Shown here: positions 1 to 7,557 of the stretch, one piece after another
Numbering within the stretch: position 1 is the stretch's first letter
Layout: every line of letters begins with the position of its first letter
Assembly (NCBI GenBank): GCA_937910255.1
Contig: CALEOQ010000161.1
Location: forward strand, 1-10,805
Direction: 5' to 3'
DNA length: 10,805 nt
Source: an uncultured Caulobacteraceae bacterium
GTDB taxonomy: Bacteria; Pseudomonadota; Alphaproteobacteria; Caulobacterales; Caulobacteraceae
Program-made: the position numbers and the translations under genes
The notes under the pieces: model-generated
Seen by the model: the letters and a program-made list of their open reading frames with translations, nothing else
Told to the model about the DNA's origin: nothing
The model's database searches: none

Positions 1-237
1 CAAGCAGACCACTTCGATTTGTATGTTAAACAAGCAGTCGTCATACCGTCTTAGTCTGGAACGTGTGTCCACTCTTCAGATCGACCCGAAGATGTTGCCG
101 AATCAGACTTGTATGACTTCAAACAATGCAGAGACAATGCACTCATCTTCTGTATCTATTCGCGCATGAACGTAATCTGATTTCTCTAGACAGGTGTCAC
201 CGACTGCACCTCAATTACATTATTTTTTTTTTTTTTT
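1..237. other. Non-genomic low-quality sequence with degraded adapter and poly-T
   Basis: This stretch differs sharply from the GC-rich body of the window: it is AT-richer, has no credible gene and ends in a run of 15 T at 223..237. It contains broken copies of the Illumina P7 oligo. CAAGCAGA starts at position 1 and CAAGCAG again at 31, and 61..80 carries ACGTGTG followed by CTCTTC and then GATC, in the order seen in the TruSeq adapter but with indels. The poly-T matches the linker of the surface-grafted oligo, so reads that ran past short inserts probably built this end. No biological feature should be called here. Confidence 0.88.
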
Positions 238-301
238 CAAGCCGAAGCCGGCATACGAGTTTACGACGTGACTGGAGTTCAGACGTGTGCTCTTCCGATC
301 T
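238..301 (-). other. Illumina TruSeq indexed (P7) adapter, left end
   Basis: Positions 238..261 match the 24-nt P7 flow-cell oligo (CAAGCAGAAGACGGCATACGAGAT) with three substitutions, at 243, 248 and 260. Positions 262..267 are a 6-nt index, TACGAC. Positions 268..301 are an exact match to the 34-nt TruSeq adapter arm that begins GTGACTGGAG and ends CTTCCGATCT. Genomic DNA begins at 302. Read on the minus strand this is genome, adapter, index GTCGTA, P7 and poly-A, which is read-through of a short insert. It truncates the M20 peptidase gene and adds about 26 false residues to its reading frame. Confidence 0.97.
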
Positions 302-1359
302 TCGGCGGTCCACTCGGGGGGGCCTACCTCACGCAGGGCCTGATCCATCACCTGGCCCAGGGTGTCGTTGACCAGCATGTTGTAGACGCCGCCGGTCTGC
401 TCGAAGCTGACCTTGGTCTCGCTGGCCATGGCTGCGCCTTCGGCGGCCTTCTGCATGCGGGCGAAGACGTCCCGGACGACCTGCGGGTCGGTGTGGCGGA
501 CGTAGTAATAGACCTCGGCCTTGTCAGGCACGACATTGGGCGCGGTGCCGCCATCGGTCACCACATAGTGGATGCGGGTGCCATCGGGGATGTGCTCGCG
601 CAGATAGTTCACCGACACGTTCATGATCTCGACCCCGTCCAGGGCCGAGCGGCCACGGAAGGGCGCGGCCGAGGCGTGGGCGGACGCGCCGGCGAAGCGG
701 AACTTGCCGGAGATGTTGGCGAGCGACACGCTCTGGGCGGCGCTATTGCTGTCGTTGGGGTGCCAGTGGAGCGTGGCGTCCACGTCATCGAACAGGCCTT
801 CGCGGACCATGTAGACCTTGCCTGAACCGCCCTCCTCGGCCGGCGTGCCATAGACGCGGATCTCGCCGGCGACGTTATTGGCCTTCATCCAGGCGGCCAG
901 GCTCTGGGCGGCGGCGACCGAGGCCGCGCCAAACAGGTGGTGGCCACAGGCATGGCCGGCGATCTGGCCGGCGATCGGCGCGCGCTCGGCCTTGGCCTCC
1001 TGGGCCAGGCCCGGCAGGGCGTCGAATTCAGCGAGAATGGCGATGACCGGGCCGTCGCCATTCTTGAAGCTGGCGACGAAGGCGGTCGGCATGCCGGCCA
1101 CGCCGGCCTCGACCTTGAAGCCGGCCGACTTCAGCTCCGACTGCAGCAGGGCCGAGCTCTTGGTCTCCTGATAGCCGACCTCGGCATATTCCCAGATCTG
1201 GTGGGCCACCTCGGCCATCCGCGGGGCGCCCTGCTCGACGCTGGCGATCAGGGTCTGATTGTCCTGCGGCGTCACCTGGGCGGCCACGGGAACGGCGGAG
1301 AGCGCCAGGCTGAGGCTGGCGGCGCCCATCAGGGCGATCTTGTGGGCGGCGCGGCGCAT
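302..1359 (-). CDS. Exported M20D-family amidohydrolase (AbgB-like), C-terminus missing
   Basis: Zinc-dependent amidase or peptidase of family M20, closest in appearance to AbgB, subunit B of p-aminobenzoyl-glutamate hydrolase. The chosen start is the ATG at 1359, preceded by CGGAG (GGAG at 1367..1370) at 7-nt spacing. A TTG seven codons upstream is less likely. An N-terminal signal peptide ends near AVPVAAQ (about residue 28), so the protein should act in the periplasm. Visible motifs are AEFDALPG, GHACGHH (metal ligands about C138 and H140), GTPAEEGG (catalytic and ligand glutamates about 175/176) and LHWHP. They are followed by the dimerisation (lid) domain with SAHASAAPFRGRSALD and APNVVP. 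Genomic coding ends at residue 353. AbgB-type proteins are about 480 residues, so roughly 120 are missing, including the last metal-binding histidine. Residues beyond this in the open frame (RKSTRLNSSH and on) are translated adapter. It lies downstream of the TonB receptor in the same direction. The true substrate is unknown. Confidence 0.9.
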
Positions 1360-1445
1360 GGGAAAACTCCGATTAAACAAATGGATCAGGGGCTGGCGCC
1401 CCGCCTGGCCCCCATCGTCTGCCGATCAGAGGCGCATGCAAGCCT

Positions 1446-1474
1446 GTGCGGGCGCCCCAAGGGAGCGCCCGCAC
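1446..1474 (-). terminator. Hairpin downstream of the TonB-dependent receptor gene
   Basis: A perfect 10-bp GC-rich inverted repeat (GTGCGGGCGC at 1446..1455 and GCGCCCGCAC at 1465..1474) with a 9-nt loop begins 7 bases past the receptor stop codon (1482..1484). The minus-strand continuation has only scattered T residues (AGGCTTGCAT), so it is not a textbook U-tract terminator. It could end or attenuate receptor transcription before the M20 gene, or protect the 3' end of the mRNA. Confidence 0.55.
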
Positions 1475-1481
1475 GCGGGGC

Positions 1482-4400
1482 CTAGAACGTTTTGCGGACG
1501 CTCACATACCAGTAGCGGCTGTAGGGCGTGTAGAGCTCGCCCAGATAGCCGTCGGACGCCAGGGGCGGCTGCTCGTCGGTCAGGTTGCGGACGCCGAGAC
1601 GCAGCCGGGTATTGGCGGCCATGCCGTCCATGAACTCGTATTGTCCATAGAGGTTGGCCGTCAGCTGGCTGTCGACGATCCAGGGATCCCCGGCCGCGTC
1701 GATCAGGCCGAAGTCCTGGACGTCGCCGATGTACTGGGTGAAGGCGCCGAGCGTGAACTGCTCGTAGCGCCACGTGGCCGACGCCGACCATTTCCATTCC
1801 GGCCGGCCCTCGTCGCGGATCAGATCACCGCCGCCCGAGATATCGACGCCCGGATTGATCTCCCCAGCCGCCTGCGCATCGAGCAGCGCCTGGATAGCCG
1901 GCGACGGTTGACGGTAGAACTTGATCAGATGGGCGGCGTTGACGCTGGCCGAGAAGTCGCCGAAGCGGGTGCCGTTGAGGCTCCAGGCCACGCCAAAGTC
2001 GAGGCCGCGGGCCTCCTGCGGCAGCAGGTTCTGGTACTGGTCGTTGACGTACAGCACCTGGCCGACCGGCGTCAGGCCGGTTCCCGCGAAGGCCGCCACG
2101 TCGTCCGGCGTCGGGTCGGCGCGGATCACGTCAGGGTTGGTGGAGCCTTGCGTGCGCAGCAGATAGTCGAGGATCAGGGCGTTGCCCTCGCCAAACAGGC
2201 CGACGATGCCCTCCTGCTTCACGCGCCAGTAGTCCACGGTGAAGATGAAGTCGCCGACGGCCGGCGGCAGGAACTGCGGTTCGAAGACCACGCCCGCGCC
2301 CCAGGTTTCCGACTCTTCCGGCTCGAGATTGGGGTTGCCGGCCCGTTGCGCGGTGGTGGCGCCCGAACGCGAGCAGGCCGAGAAGCTGGAGATCCGCCCG
2401 GCCCGCAGGTCGGCCTCGCACCGGATGAAATCGGTCCGGGTGTTGGAGCGGGTGACCAGGGTGGCGTTAACCTGCTCCAGGTTGGGGGCCTTGAAGCCCT
2501 GGGCCCAGGAGCCGCGGAACCGCAGACCGTCGACCACGTCCCAGGCCACGGCGACCTTGGGCTTGGCGATGGAGCCCGCGTCGCTGAAGTCTTCGAAACG
2601 GCCCGCCAGCTGCATCTCGACGCTCTGGACCAGCGGGATATTCATGTCCGGCGAGATCACCGGCACGCCGAACTCGATGAAGGCCGAGGTGACGGTGCGC
2701 GAGCCCTTGGTGTCGGGCGACGGGCTGGTGCCGATCAGGTCGCCGGTGTAGGTGGCGCCGGTCACCGCATCGGTGAAGTTGATCGTGCCGTCCACGCGGG
2801 CGTCGCGGTCGTCCTTCTGGGTCTCACGGCGATACTCGACGCCGAGCGCCATGCCGACATCGCCGCCCGGCAGGGCGAAGAGGTCGGGACGCGACACCTT
2901 GAAGTCGGCCAGGGCCAGCGAGCTGGTGTTGCGGCGCACGGTCTTGATGCGGATCGCATCAAGGGCGGCCTGGCTGCTGGGGGCGGTGTCAGCCAGGCTG
3001 GTGTTCTGGAGGTTGGCCCCATTGAACGGGTTGTAGGCGTCCGGGGTCGACAGCGAGAGCTGCTGCTGCAGCAGGGTGGCGCTGACGCCATCGGAGACGT
3101 CCTCGACCTCAGCCTTGGAGTAGAGCAGCGCCCCTTCCCAGTTGAAGCCGAACCGCTCGCCCCGCAGGCCCACCAGGGCGCGCCACTGGGAATTCTCCAC
3201 ATCGACCTGGTTGGGGCCGACATCGGAGAAGTTGTAGGTGCGGATCGTCACCGCACGGCCGCCGGCCGGGGCGTCGATGCCGCTGAGCCGGTTCGGATTG
3301 GCCGCGCCATTGAGGGTCGTCGGGCCGAAGGGGTTGTAGTAGCTCGAGGCCGGCATGGTGATCGGCATCGAAGACAGCGTGCCGGTCGAGGTCTGGGTGC
3401 TCTTGGTGGTGGCCGTGTAGTAGCCGAGCTCGCCGAAGCCGGTGATCGAGTCGGTCAGATCATAATTGCCGGTCAGGAACAGGTTCACCCGCTCCACCTC
3501 CGGGATCACCGTGGTGTCGTAGGCGGCCGGCGAGTCGAAGCGCAGGTCGCGGTCGGCCCCGGAGGTGGCGATGGAGCCGTCGTCCAGGCAGATGCCGCCG
3601 CTCAGGGGCGCCGAACAGCCGGGGAACGTCGAGGGCTGGACGTGGAAGAAGCCCGCCGACGAGGTCACCAGGGCGCCGTTGCGGCGCACGGCGCCGTCGG
3701 CCTGGAAGTAACCCCAGGGGGTCACGGTGCTGCGGCTGTCCAACGACGTGGCGCCGTCAAAGCGGGTGCCGGCGAACAGGGGCCGCCGATCAAGGGAGGC
3801 GGTATAGTCCTGGTCCTCGGCGTCGAGGGCCGTACGGTCGGTGTAGCTGGCGAAGACGGTGACGTTGCCGCGGCTGAAGTTGCGGCCCAACAGCGCCGAC
3901 AGGTCGGTCTGGCGCAGGCCCGTGCCCTCGGCGCCGCCGTACTGGGCGTCCAGGGTCAGGCCGTCATAGTCGGTGCGCAGCACGGTGTTGACCACGCCGG
4001 CCACGGCGTCCGAGCCGTAGAGGGCCGCCGCGCCGTCCCGCAGGACTTCCAGGCGCTGCAGGCCGTTCACCGGGATGGCGTTGGTGTTGTAGGTCAGCAC
4101 CGGCACCAGGTTCTCGTCGGCGCGGCTGGAGGGGTGGGTCACCACCCGGCGACCGTTCAGCAGGACCAGGGTGTTGCCGACGCCGAGGTTGCGCAGGTTC
4201 ACCGAGCCCACATCGCCGCGGGCGCTGTTGCTGGAATTGGGCAGATAGCTGGAGTTGAAGCTCACATCGCCCATCTGCGGGATGGAGCGGAACAGTTCGT
4301 CGCCCGAGGCTGCGGCGACCGACTGCAGTTCGTCCTGGCCGAGGACCGTGACCGGCACGGCTTCGGTGATCTTCGAGCCCTGGACCTGCGAACCGATGAC

Positions 4401-4514
4401 GACGATTTCGTCGACCATGTTATCCGCCGGCTGGGCGAGGGCTCCGCTGGCGCCGAACGCGCAGAGCATGGTCGTTCCGAGCAGCCCGCGCCGCCCCCAA
4501 GACTTGAAATTCAT
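1482..4514 (-). CDS. TonB-dependent outer-membrane receptor
   Basis: A 1010-residue energy-coupled outer-membrane transporter that imports a substrate using the inner-membrane TonB-ExbB-ExbD complex. The order is a signal peptide with likely cleavage after A27 (GALA|Q), a TonB-box-like segment DEIVVIGS at 35-42, and a plug domain to about 190 with VNLRNLGVGNTLVLLNGRR and RLEVLRDGAAALYGSDA. A long 22-strand-type barrel follows, with the receptor signature RGSWAQGFKAPNL (about 667-679), NPNLEPEESETWG (about 727-739), and a terminal aromatic strand ending YVSVRKTF. The final phenylalanine is typical of BAM substrates. Two closely spaced cysteine pairs (C300/C309 and C699/C714) suggest disulfide-stapled extracellular loops. 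The start has AAAGGGG six bases upstream. Size and plug resemble the large receptors common in Caulobacterales and sphingomonads that take up peptides, glycans or aromatics, rather than compact siderophore receptors. It sits between two exported hydrolases in the same orientation. The substrate is not determined. Confidence 0.95.
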   Translation of the reverse strand: MNFKSWGRRGLLGTTMLCAFGASGALAQPADNMVDEIVVIGSQVQGSKITEAVPVTVLGQDELQSVAAASGDELFRSIPQMGDVSFNSSYLPNSSNSARGDVGSVNLRNLGVGNTLVLLNGRRVVTHPSSRADENLVPVLTYNTNAIPVNGLQRLEVLRDGAAALYGSDAVAGVVNTVLRTDYDGLTLDAQYGGAEGTGLRQTDLSALLGRNFSRGNVTVFASYTDRTALDAEDQDYTASLDRRPLFAGTRFDGATSLDSRSTVTPWGYFQADGAVRRNGALVTSSAGFFHVQPSTFPGCSAPLSGGICLDDGSIATSGADRDLRFDSPAAYDTTVIPEVERVNLFLTGNYDLTDSITGFGELGYYTATTKSTQTSTGTLSSMPITMPASSYYNPFGPTTLNGAANPNRLSGIDAPAGGRAVTIRTYNFSDVGPNQVDVENSQWRALVGLRGERFGFNWEGALLYSKAEVEDVSDGVSATLLQQQLSLSTPDAYNPFNGANLQNTSLADTAPSSQAALDAIRIKTVRRNTSSLALADFKVSRPDLFALPGGDVGMALGVEYRRETQKDDRDARVDGTINFTDAVTGATYTGDLIGTSPSPDTKGSRTVTSAFIEFGVPVISPDMNIPLVQSVEMQLAGRFEDFSDAGSIAKPKVAVAWDVVDGLRFRGSWAQGFKAPNLEQVNATLVTRSNTRTDFIRCEADLRAGRISSFSACSRSGATTAQRAGNPNLEPEESETWGAGVVFEPQFLPPAVGDFIFTVDYWRVKQEGIVGLFGEGNALILDYLLRTQGSTNPDVIRADPTPDDVAAFAGTGLTPVGQVLYVNDQYQNLLPQEARGLDFGVAWSLNGTRFGDFSASVNAAHLIKFYRQPSPAIQALLDAQAAGEINPGVDISGGGDLIRDEGRPEWKWSASATWRYEQFTLGAFTQYIGDVQDFGLIDAAGDPWIVDSQLTANLYGQYEFMDGMAANTRLRLGVRNLTDEQPPLASDGYLGELYTPYSRYWYVSVRKTF

Positions 4515-4645
4515 AGTGATCCCCTTTGATCCTTGCGCTGGAGACCGACGTTTCCCGGTCTTCGCAGCGGCCGAACACCGCGAATACGCGGCGGGGGAAA
4601 AGTAGCGCCGTTATAAGAGGCGCCCAGACACCATTTGGCCACACT

Positions 4646-4683
4646 GCTGCATATTCGAGCGATCAAGTGCTCAAATATGCAGC
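4646..4683. promoter_or_regulatory. Near-perfect 15-bp inverted repeat upstream of the TonB receptor gene (candidate operator)
   Basis: The arms GCTGCATATTCGAGC (4646..4660) and GCTCAAATATGCAGC (4669..4683) are reverse complements at 14 of 15 positions and flank an 8-bp spacer, GATCAAGT. The repeat lies 132 bp upstream of the receptor ATG and 52 bp past the amidohydrolase stop. The minus-strand downstream side has no T-run, and the arms are AT-containing, so a dimeric regulator site fits better than a terminator. A TATAAC -10-like hexamer lies downstream at 4610..4615 (minus), with no convincing -35. A smaller 6-bp inverted repeat (AGACCG/CGGTCT) occurs at 4542..4561 in the presumed leader. 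I see nothing else in 4515..4735. Confidence 0.5.
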
Positions 4684-4735
4684 GAGGGAGCCTCTTTTCG
4701 ACGAATTTCGCAGATCTTCAGTCGGTGATCAGCGA

Positions 4736-6535
4736 TCAGTAAAACGCCACATCATCCACTTCGAGCCAAAGGGTCTCGCCGGCCGGGCGACCGCCGCCGA
4801 ACTGGACCTCCAGCAGATCAGCGCCGGTCCAGGGGGTTTCCTCCCCCCGCCAATCGGCGGACGGCCGCAGGTCTGAGAACGGCGTCTGGACCTTGGTCCA
4901 TTCGGTGCCCGCCTTGACCTCGGCCTCCCACCAGCCGCCCAACGTGCGGACCATCACCTTGTAGTCGCCGCCATCGCCGCGCAGGGCATAGGACAGGCCC
5001 TTGAAAGCGCGGGCGTCCACCGGCTGCAGTGAGCCGCGGCTGAGCGGAAGAATCACCCCGGCGTGGGGATCGTCTTTCACCGACATCCGCGCCGAAAGGC
5101 GCAGAGCCTGGTTTCCGTCCGGCTCGGGCGCCACGAGGCTGACCAGTACGCTTCGATCCATGCCGCCATCGGTGTCCTGTACCCGCAAGGTGTCGAGACG
5201 CGTCCGCCCCGGCTCACCCTGGAAGTCGTCGATCAGGGCCTGGGCCGGTTCGGCGGGCATGGTCATGACGGCGTTGGCGGCCGGCAGTTCGATCCCCGGC
5301 CCGACCACCTGGCGGCCGTCGATGAACACCCGATCGGTCTTGCGAACGTCGGAGATGTTGGTCCAGGGGGTCCCGTCCAGCAGCACGAGGTCGGCCCGCT
5401 TGCCCACCTCGATGGTGCCGCGGTCGTCGAGCACGCCCATGGCGCGCGCGCTGTTGGCGGTGCCGACCATCAGGGCCTCCACCGGCGTCAGGCCCGCCTG
5501 CACCATCAGTTCCATTTCGTGCAGGGTCGAGAAGCCATGCAGAGTCCCCGGCATGCCGGCGTCCGTGCCGAGCGCGATCAGAATCCCGGCGTCGTGGAAG
5601 GCCTTGGTGTTCTGCAGGGCGTACTGGAACTTGGCGTTCGACTGCACAAAGCGGGGGTTGTTGAGGTCGTCGGGCGGCGACTGGCCGGGCTTCACCGGCT
5701 CATAGACCGCCAAGGTCGGCGCATAGGCCGTGCCGGACGCCTTCATCAGATCGATCGTCTCCTGATCGACCGGGCGATCCTGCAGGCTGTGGACGATGAC
5801 ATCGACCTTGGCGCGGGCGGCCACCTTGCCGCGTTCGACGGTGACGGTGTGGGTCACCACCTTCAGGTCGTTCTTGTGGGCCTCGTCCACCAGCGCGCTG
5901 AGGGTGCCCACGTCCATCGAGGTGTTGTCTGCCGAGAAGCCATAGCGCCAGCCATCGGCGAAGGCCTTGAGCAGGTCCGGCTCATAGGGGAGCAGGTCGC
6001 GCACCGCCTTGCGGGCGGCGTCCGGGGTATTGACCCACTTGGTGGTGGCCGTGTCGGCCCAGTCGGCGCCGTGACCGCCAGGCGTGCTCATGCGCGCGGT
6101 CAGGTTCACATGCGGCGAGGCCAACTGGGAGAGCCAGCGACGGCGCGGCGCAAAGGCTTCCGGGGGCTGGTGAAAATCATTCAGGGTGGTGACGCCAGCC
6201 TGCACATAGGCTGTGGCGATGGCCGGGGTCTGGTTGGGCGTCCCGTTGGGCGTCCAGTGGGTGTGCAGATCGAAGAAGCCGGGGGTCAGGGCCTTGCCAC
6301 GCCCGTCGATGGTGGTCGCGCCGGCGGGCGCCGCGACATCGGCGCCGACCGCGGTGATCCGCCCGTCGCGGATCAGCACATTGGCCACCCGAGGCGCTGC
6401 GCCGGTGGCGTCGAACACCGTGGCGCCGACGATGGCGATGGTGTCGCCCGACGGCTGGGCGGCGGCGCCGCTCGCCAGCAGGCCTAGGCCGAGAGCCGTG
6501 GCGGCGAGGGTTCGAAACTGATGATGAAACGTCAT
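4736..6535 (-). CDS. Secreted metal-dependent amidohydrolase with C-terminal CIA30-like domain
   Basis: A hydrolase of the amidohydrolase superfamily (imidazolonepropionase/prolidase-like branch), about 599 residues. The start is the ATG at 6535, which places a signal peptide (LAATALGLGLLASGAAA|Q, cleavage near residue 26) at the N-terminus. The frame stays open 34 codons further upstream but that stretch is arginine-rich and has no export signal. Residues 32-90 form the small beta domain. The TIM barrel shows the metal and catalytic set: HTH (91, 93), a lysine in DLLKAFADG (K190, position of the carbamylated lysine), THT (H229), VHS (H249) and GTDAG (D325). It ends with the ADLVLLDG segment. 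Residues from about 430 (IDDFQGEPG) to the end resemble the CIA30 fold, a carbohydrate-binding-like beta sandwich, with DGGMDRS and an aromatic-rich strand (GGWWEAEV). All six active-site residues are present, so it should be active in the periplasm. Possible activities are dipeptidase, amidase or lactonase. The link to the neighbouring receptor is inferred. Confidence 0.88.
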   Translation of the reverse strand: MTFHHQFRTLAATALGLGLLASGAAAQPSGDTIAIVGATVFDATGAAPRVANVLIRDGRITAVGADVAAPAGATTIDGRGKALTPGFFDLHTHWTPNGTPNQTPAIATAYVQAGVTTLNDFHQPPEAFAPRRRWLSQLASPHVNLTARMSTPGGHGADWADTATTKWVNTPDAARKAVRDLLPYEPDLLKAFADGWRYGFSADNTSMDVGTLSALVDEAHKNDLKVVTHTVTVERGKVAARAKVDVIVHSLQDRPVDQETIDLMKASGTAYAPTLAVYEPVKPGQSPPDDLNNPRFVQSNAKFQYALQNTKAFHDAGILIALGTDAGMPGTLHGFSTLHEMELMVQAGLTPVEALMVGTANSARAMGVLDDRGTIEVGKRADLVLLDGTPWTNISDVRKTDRVFIDGRQVVGPGIELPAANAVMTMPAEPAQALIDDFQGEPGRTRLDTLRVQDTDGGMDRSVLVSLVAPEPDGNQALRLSARMSVKDDPHAGVILPLSRGSLQPVDARAFKGLSYALRGDGGDYKVMVRTLGGWWEAEVKAGTEWTKVQTPFSDLRPSADWRGEETPWTGADLLEVQFGGGRPAGETLWLEVDDVAFY

Positions 6536-6590
6536 TGGAAGGCCCCGCACGACACACTGCCGCCCACTGCGCGGCAAGAGTCGCTTAGCC

Positions 6591-6644
6591 CAGGGCGACC
6601 TGCGAATCCAGAAACGGCGACGTGAAACGCCGTCCATCGCCCTG
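6591..6644 (-). terminator. Nested stem-loop between the usp and amidohydrolase genes
   Basis: An outer 8-bp repeat (CAGGGCGA at 6591..6598, TCGCCCTG at 6637..6644) encloses an inner 6-bp hairpin (ACGGCG at 6614..6619, CGCCGT at 6628..6633, loop of 8). On the minus strand the inner hairpin is followed by TTTC. It lies 24 bases past the usp stop and 56 bases before the amidohydrolase ATG. It may end or attenuate transcription of the usp unit, which would make the amidohydrolase a separate unit. The short stems and the lack of a long T-run keep this tentative. Confidence 0.35.
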
Positions 6645-6667
6645 ACGCCGCTGAATGTGGCGCCGGC

Positions 6668-7516
6668 TCAGTGGGCCAGAAGCACGGCGGTCGGCGGGGC
6701 CTCGATCATGCTGCGGGTCGCGCCGCCCAGGACGAACTCCCGGGCGCGGGAATGACCAAAGGCGCCCATGACCAGGAGATCGACCCCGGTCCGCTCGATC
6801 ACGTGCTCAAGCACCGAACCGATCTTGGCGCCGGCCGAGTCAAAGGCCAGGGCCTCGGCCTCCACGCCATGTTGCGCCAGGTGGCGAATGACGTCCTCGG
6901 CGACGGCCGGGGTCGCCGAGGGCTTCTCATTCAGGATGGTCAGCACCACCACCGTCTTGGCGGCCCGCAACGCGGGAAGCGCCGCGGCCAGGGCCGCAGC
7001 AGCGGAGCGACCGCCATCCCAGGCGATGACCGCCGTCCCGATCTCGGTCTTCGGCGCATGTCCCTCCTGCGGACTGACGATGATCACCGGTCGGCCCGAC
7101 GAGAAGATCAGCGCCTCGGCCAGACCCTGCTGCGGGCCCGGATCGCGCCCGTAGGGGACGACACAGACATCGCGGGTCCTGGCGAGCCCGGCGATCTGTT
7201 CGGGGACCTCAAACATTTCCGCGGCGGGACAGATCCGCCCGCCATAGACCCCCGCAGCGGTCGCAGCGGTCTCGAACCGGTCGAGGAGTTGGTCGGCGGC
7301 GGCCCGGCTGCGCCCCTCCTCCGACCGCGCCAGCTCACCGAAGTTCAGCACGAAGTCCGCCAGCCGGTTGGACTTCAAGGCGATGGTCGCCTGGACCGCC
7401 ACACCTGTGACCTGACCGCCCAGGCTCACGCAGAAGGCCAAGGCCTGATCGGCCGCCCAGTCCGCCGTGGCATCGGGATAGGTGTCGAGGTGGAGCAGGA
7501 TGTCCTTGAAAGCCAT
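6668..7516 (-). CDS. Universal stress protein, two tandem Usp domains
   Basis: A 282-residue cytoplasmic protein with two UspA-fold halves. The first is residues 1-150, beginning FKDILLHLD, where the usual nucleotide-binding glycines are degenerate. The second is about 158-281. The second half keeps the ATP-binding pattern of the family: VIAWDGG after strand 1, then GAFGHSRAREFVLGGATRS at 251-269, and ends in the usual hydrophobic strand TAVLLAH. Proteins of this layout bind ATP or act as stress-survival factors under starvation, respiratory arrest or low oxygen, and no precise reaction is established. The start ATG has GAGG upstream at 6-nt spacing. The gene follows the DUF883-like gene by 41 bases in the same direction and is probably cotranscribed from the promoter region with the FNR-like boxes. 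Confidence 0.92.
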   Translation of the reverse strand: MAFKDILLHLDTYPDATADWAADQALAFCVSLGGQVTGVAVQATIALKSNRLADFVLNFGELARSEEGRSRAAADQLLDRFETAATAAGVYGGRICPAAEMFEVPEQIAGLARTRDVCVVPYGRDPGPQQGLAEALIFSSGRPVIIVSPQEGHAPKTEIGTAVIAWDGGRSAAAALAAALPALRAAKTVVVLTILNEKPSATPAVAEDVIRHLAQHGVEAEALAFDSAGAKIGSVLEHVIERTGVDLLVMGAFGHSRAREFVLGGATRSMIEAPPTAVLLAH

Positions 7517-7557
7517 GGGAACCTCGTTTCGGGCGCGGTCGGCGAACGCCGGGCAGG

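Noticed and set aside
1..222. AT-rich left flank as a possible horizontally acquired region
   Set aside because: It is separated from the genome by adapter and poly-T and contains broken adapter pieces, so the composition shift is a sequencing artefact.
126..371. Small plus-strand open frame crossing poly-T and adapter
   Set aside because: Its sequence is translated poly-T and TruSeq adapter (FFFF, then SSDVCSSDL), so it is not a gene.
1360..1380. TTG start seven codons upstream for the M20 peptidase
   Set aside because: The ATG at 1359 has GGAG at ideal spacing, and those seven codons contain that ribosome-binding site.
1446..4529. 1027-codon open frame on the plus strand, opposite the whole TonB receptor gene
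   Set aside because: It is a GC-rich antisense shadow. The minus frame has a signal peptide, TonB box, plug and barrel motifs and a good ribosome-binding site, while the plus frame has low-complexity Arg/Gly/Ala/Val-rich sequence with no recognisable domain.
5063..6487. Long plus-strand frame opposite the amidohydrolase
   Set aside because: It is compositionally biased (His/Gly/Arg/Val) with no domain or ribosome-binding site, and is explained as the antisense of a well-supported enzyme gene.
6536..6637. 34-codon upstream extension of the amidohydrolase
   Set aside because: It is arginine-rich and would bury the signal peptide. The ATG at 6535 gives a proper export signal.
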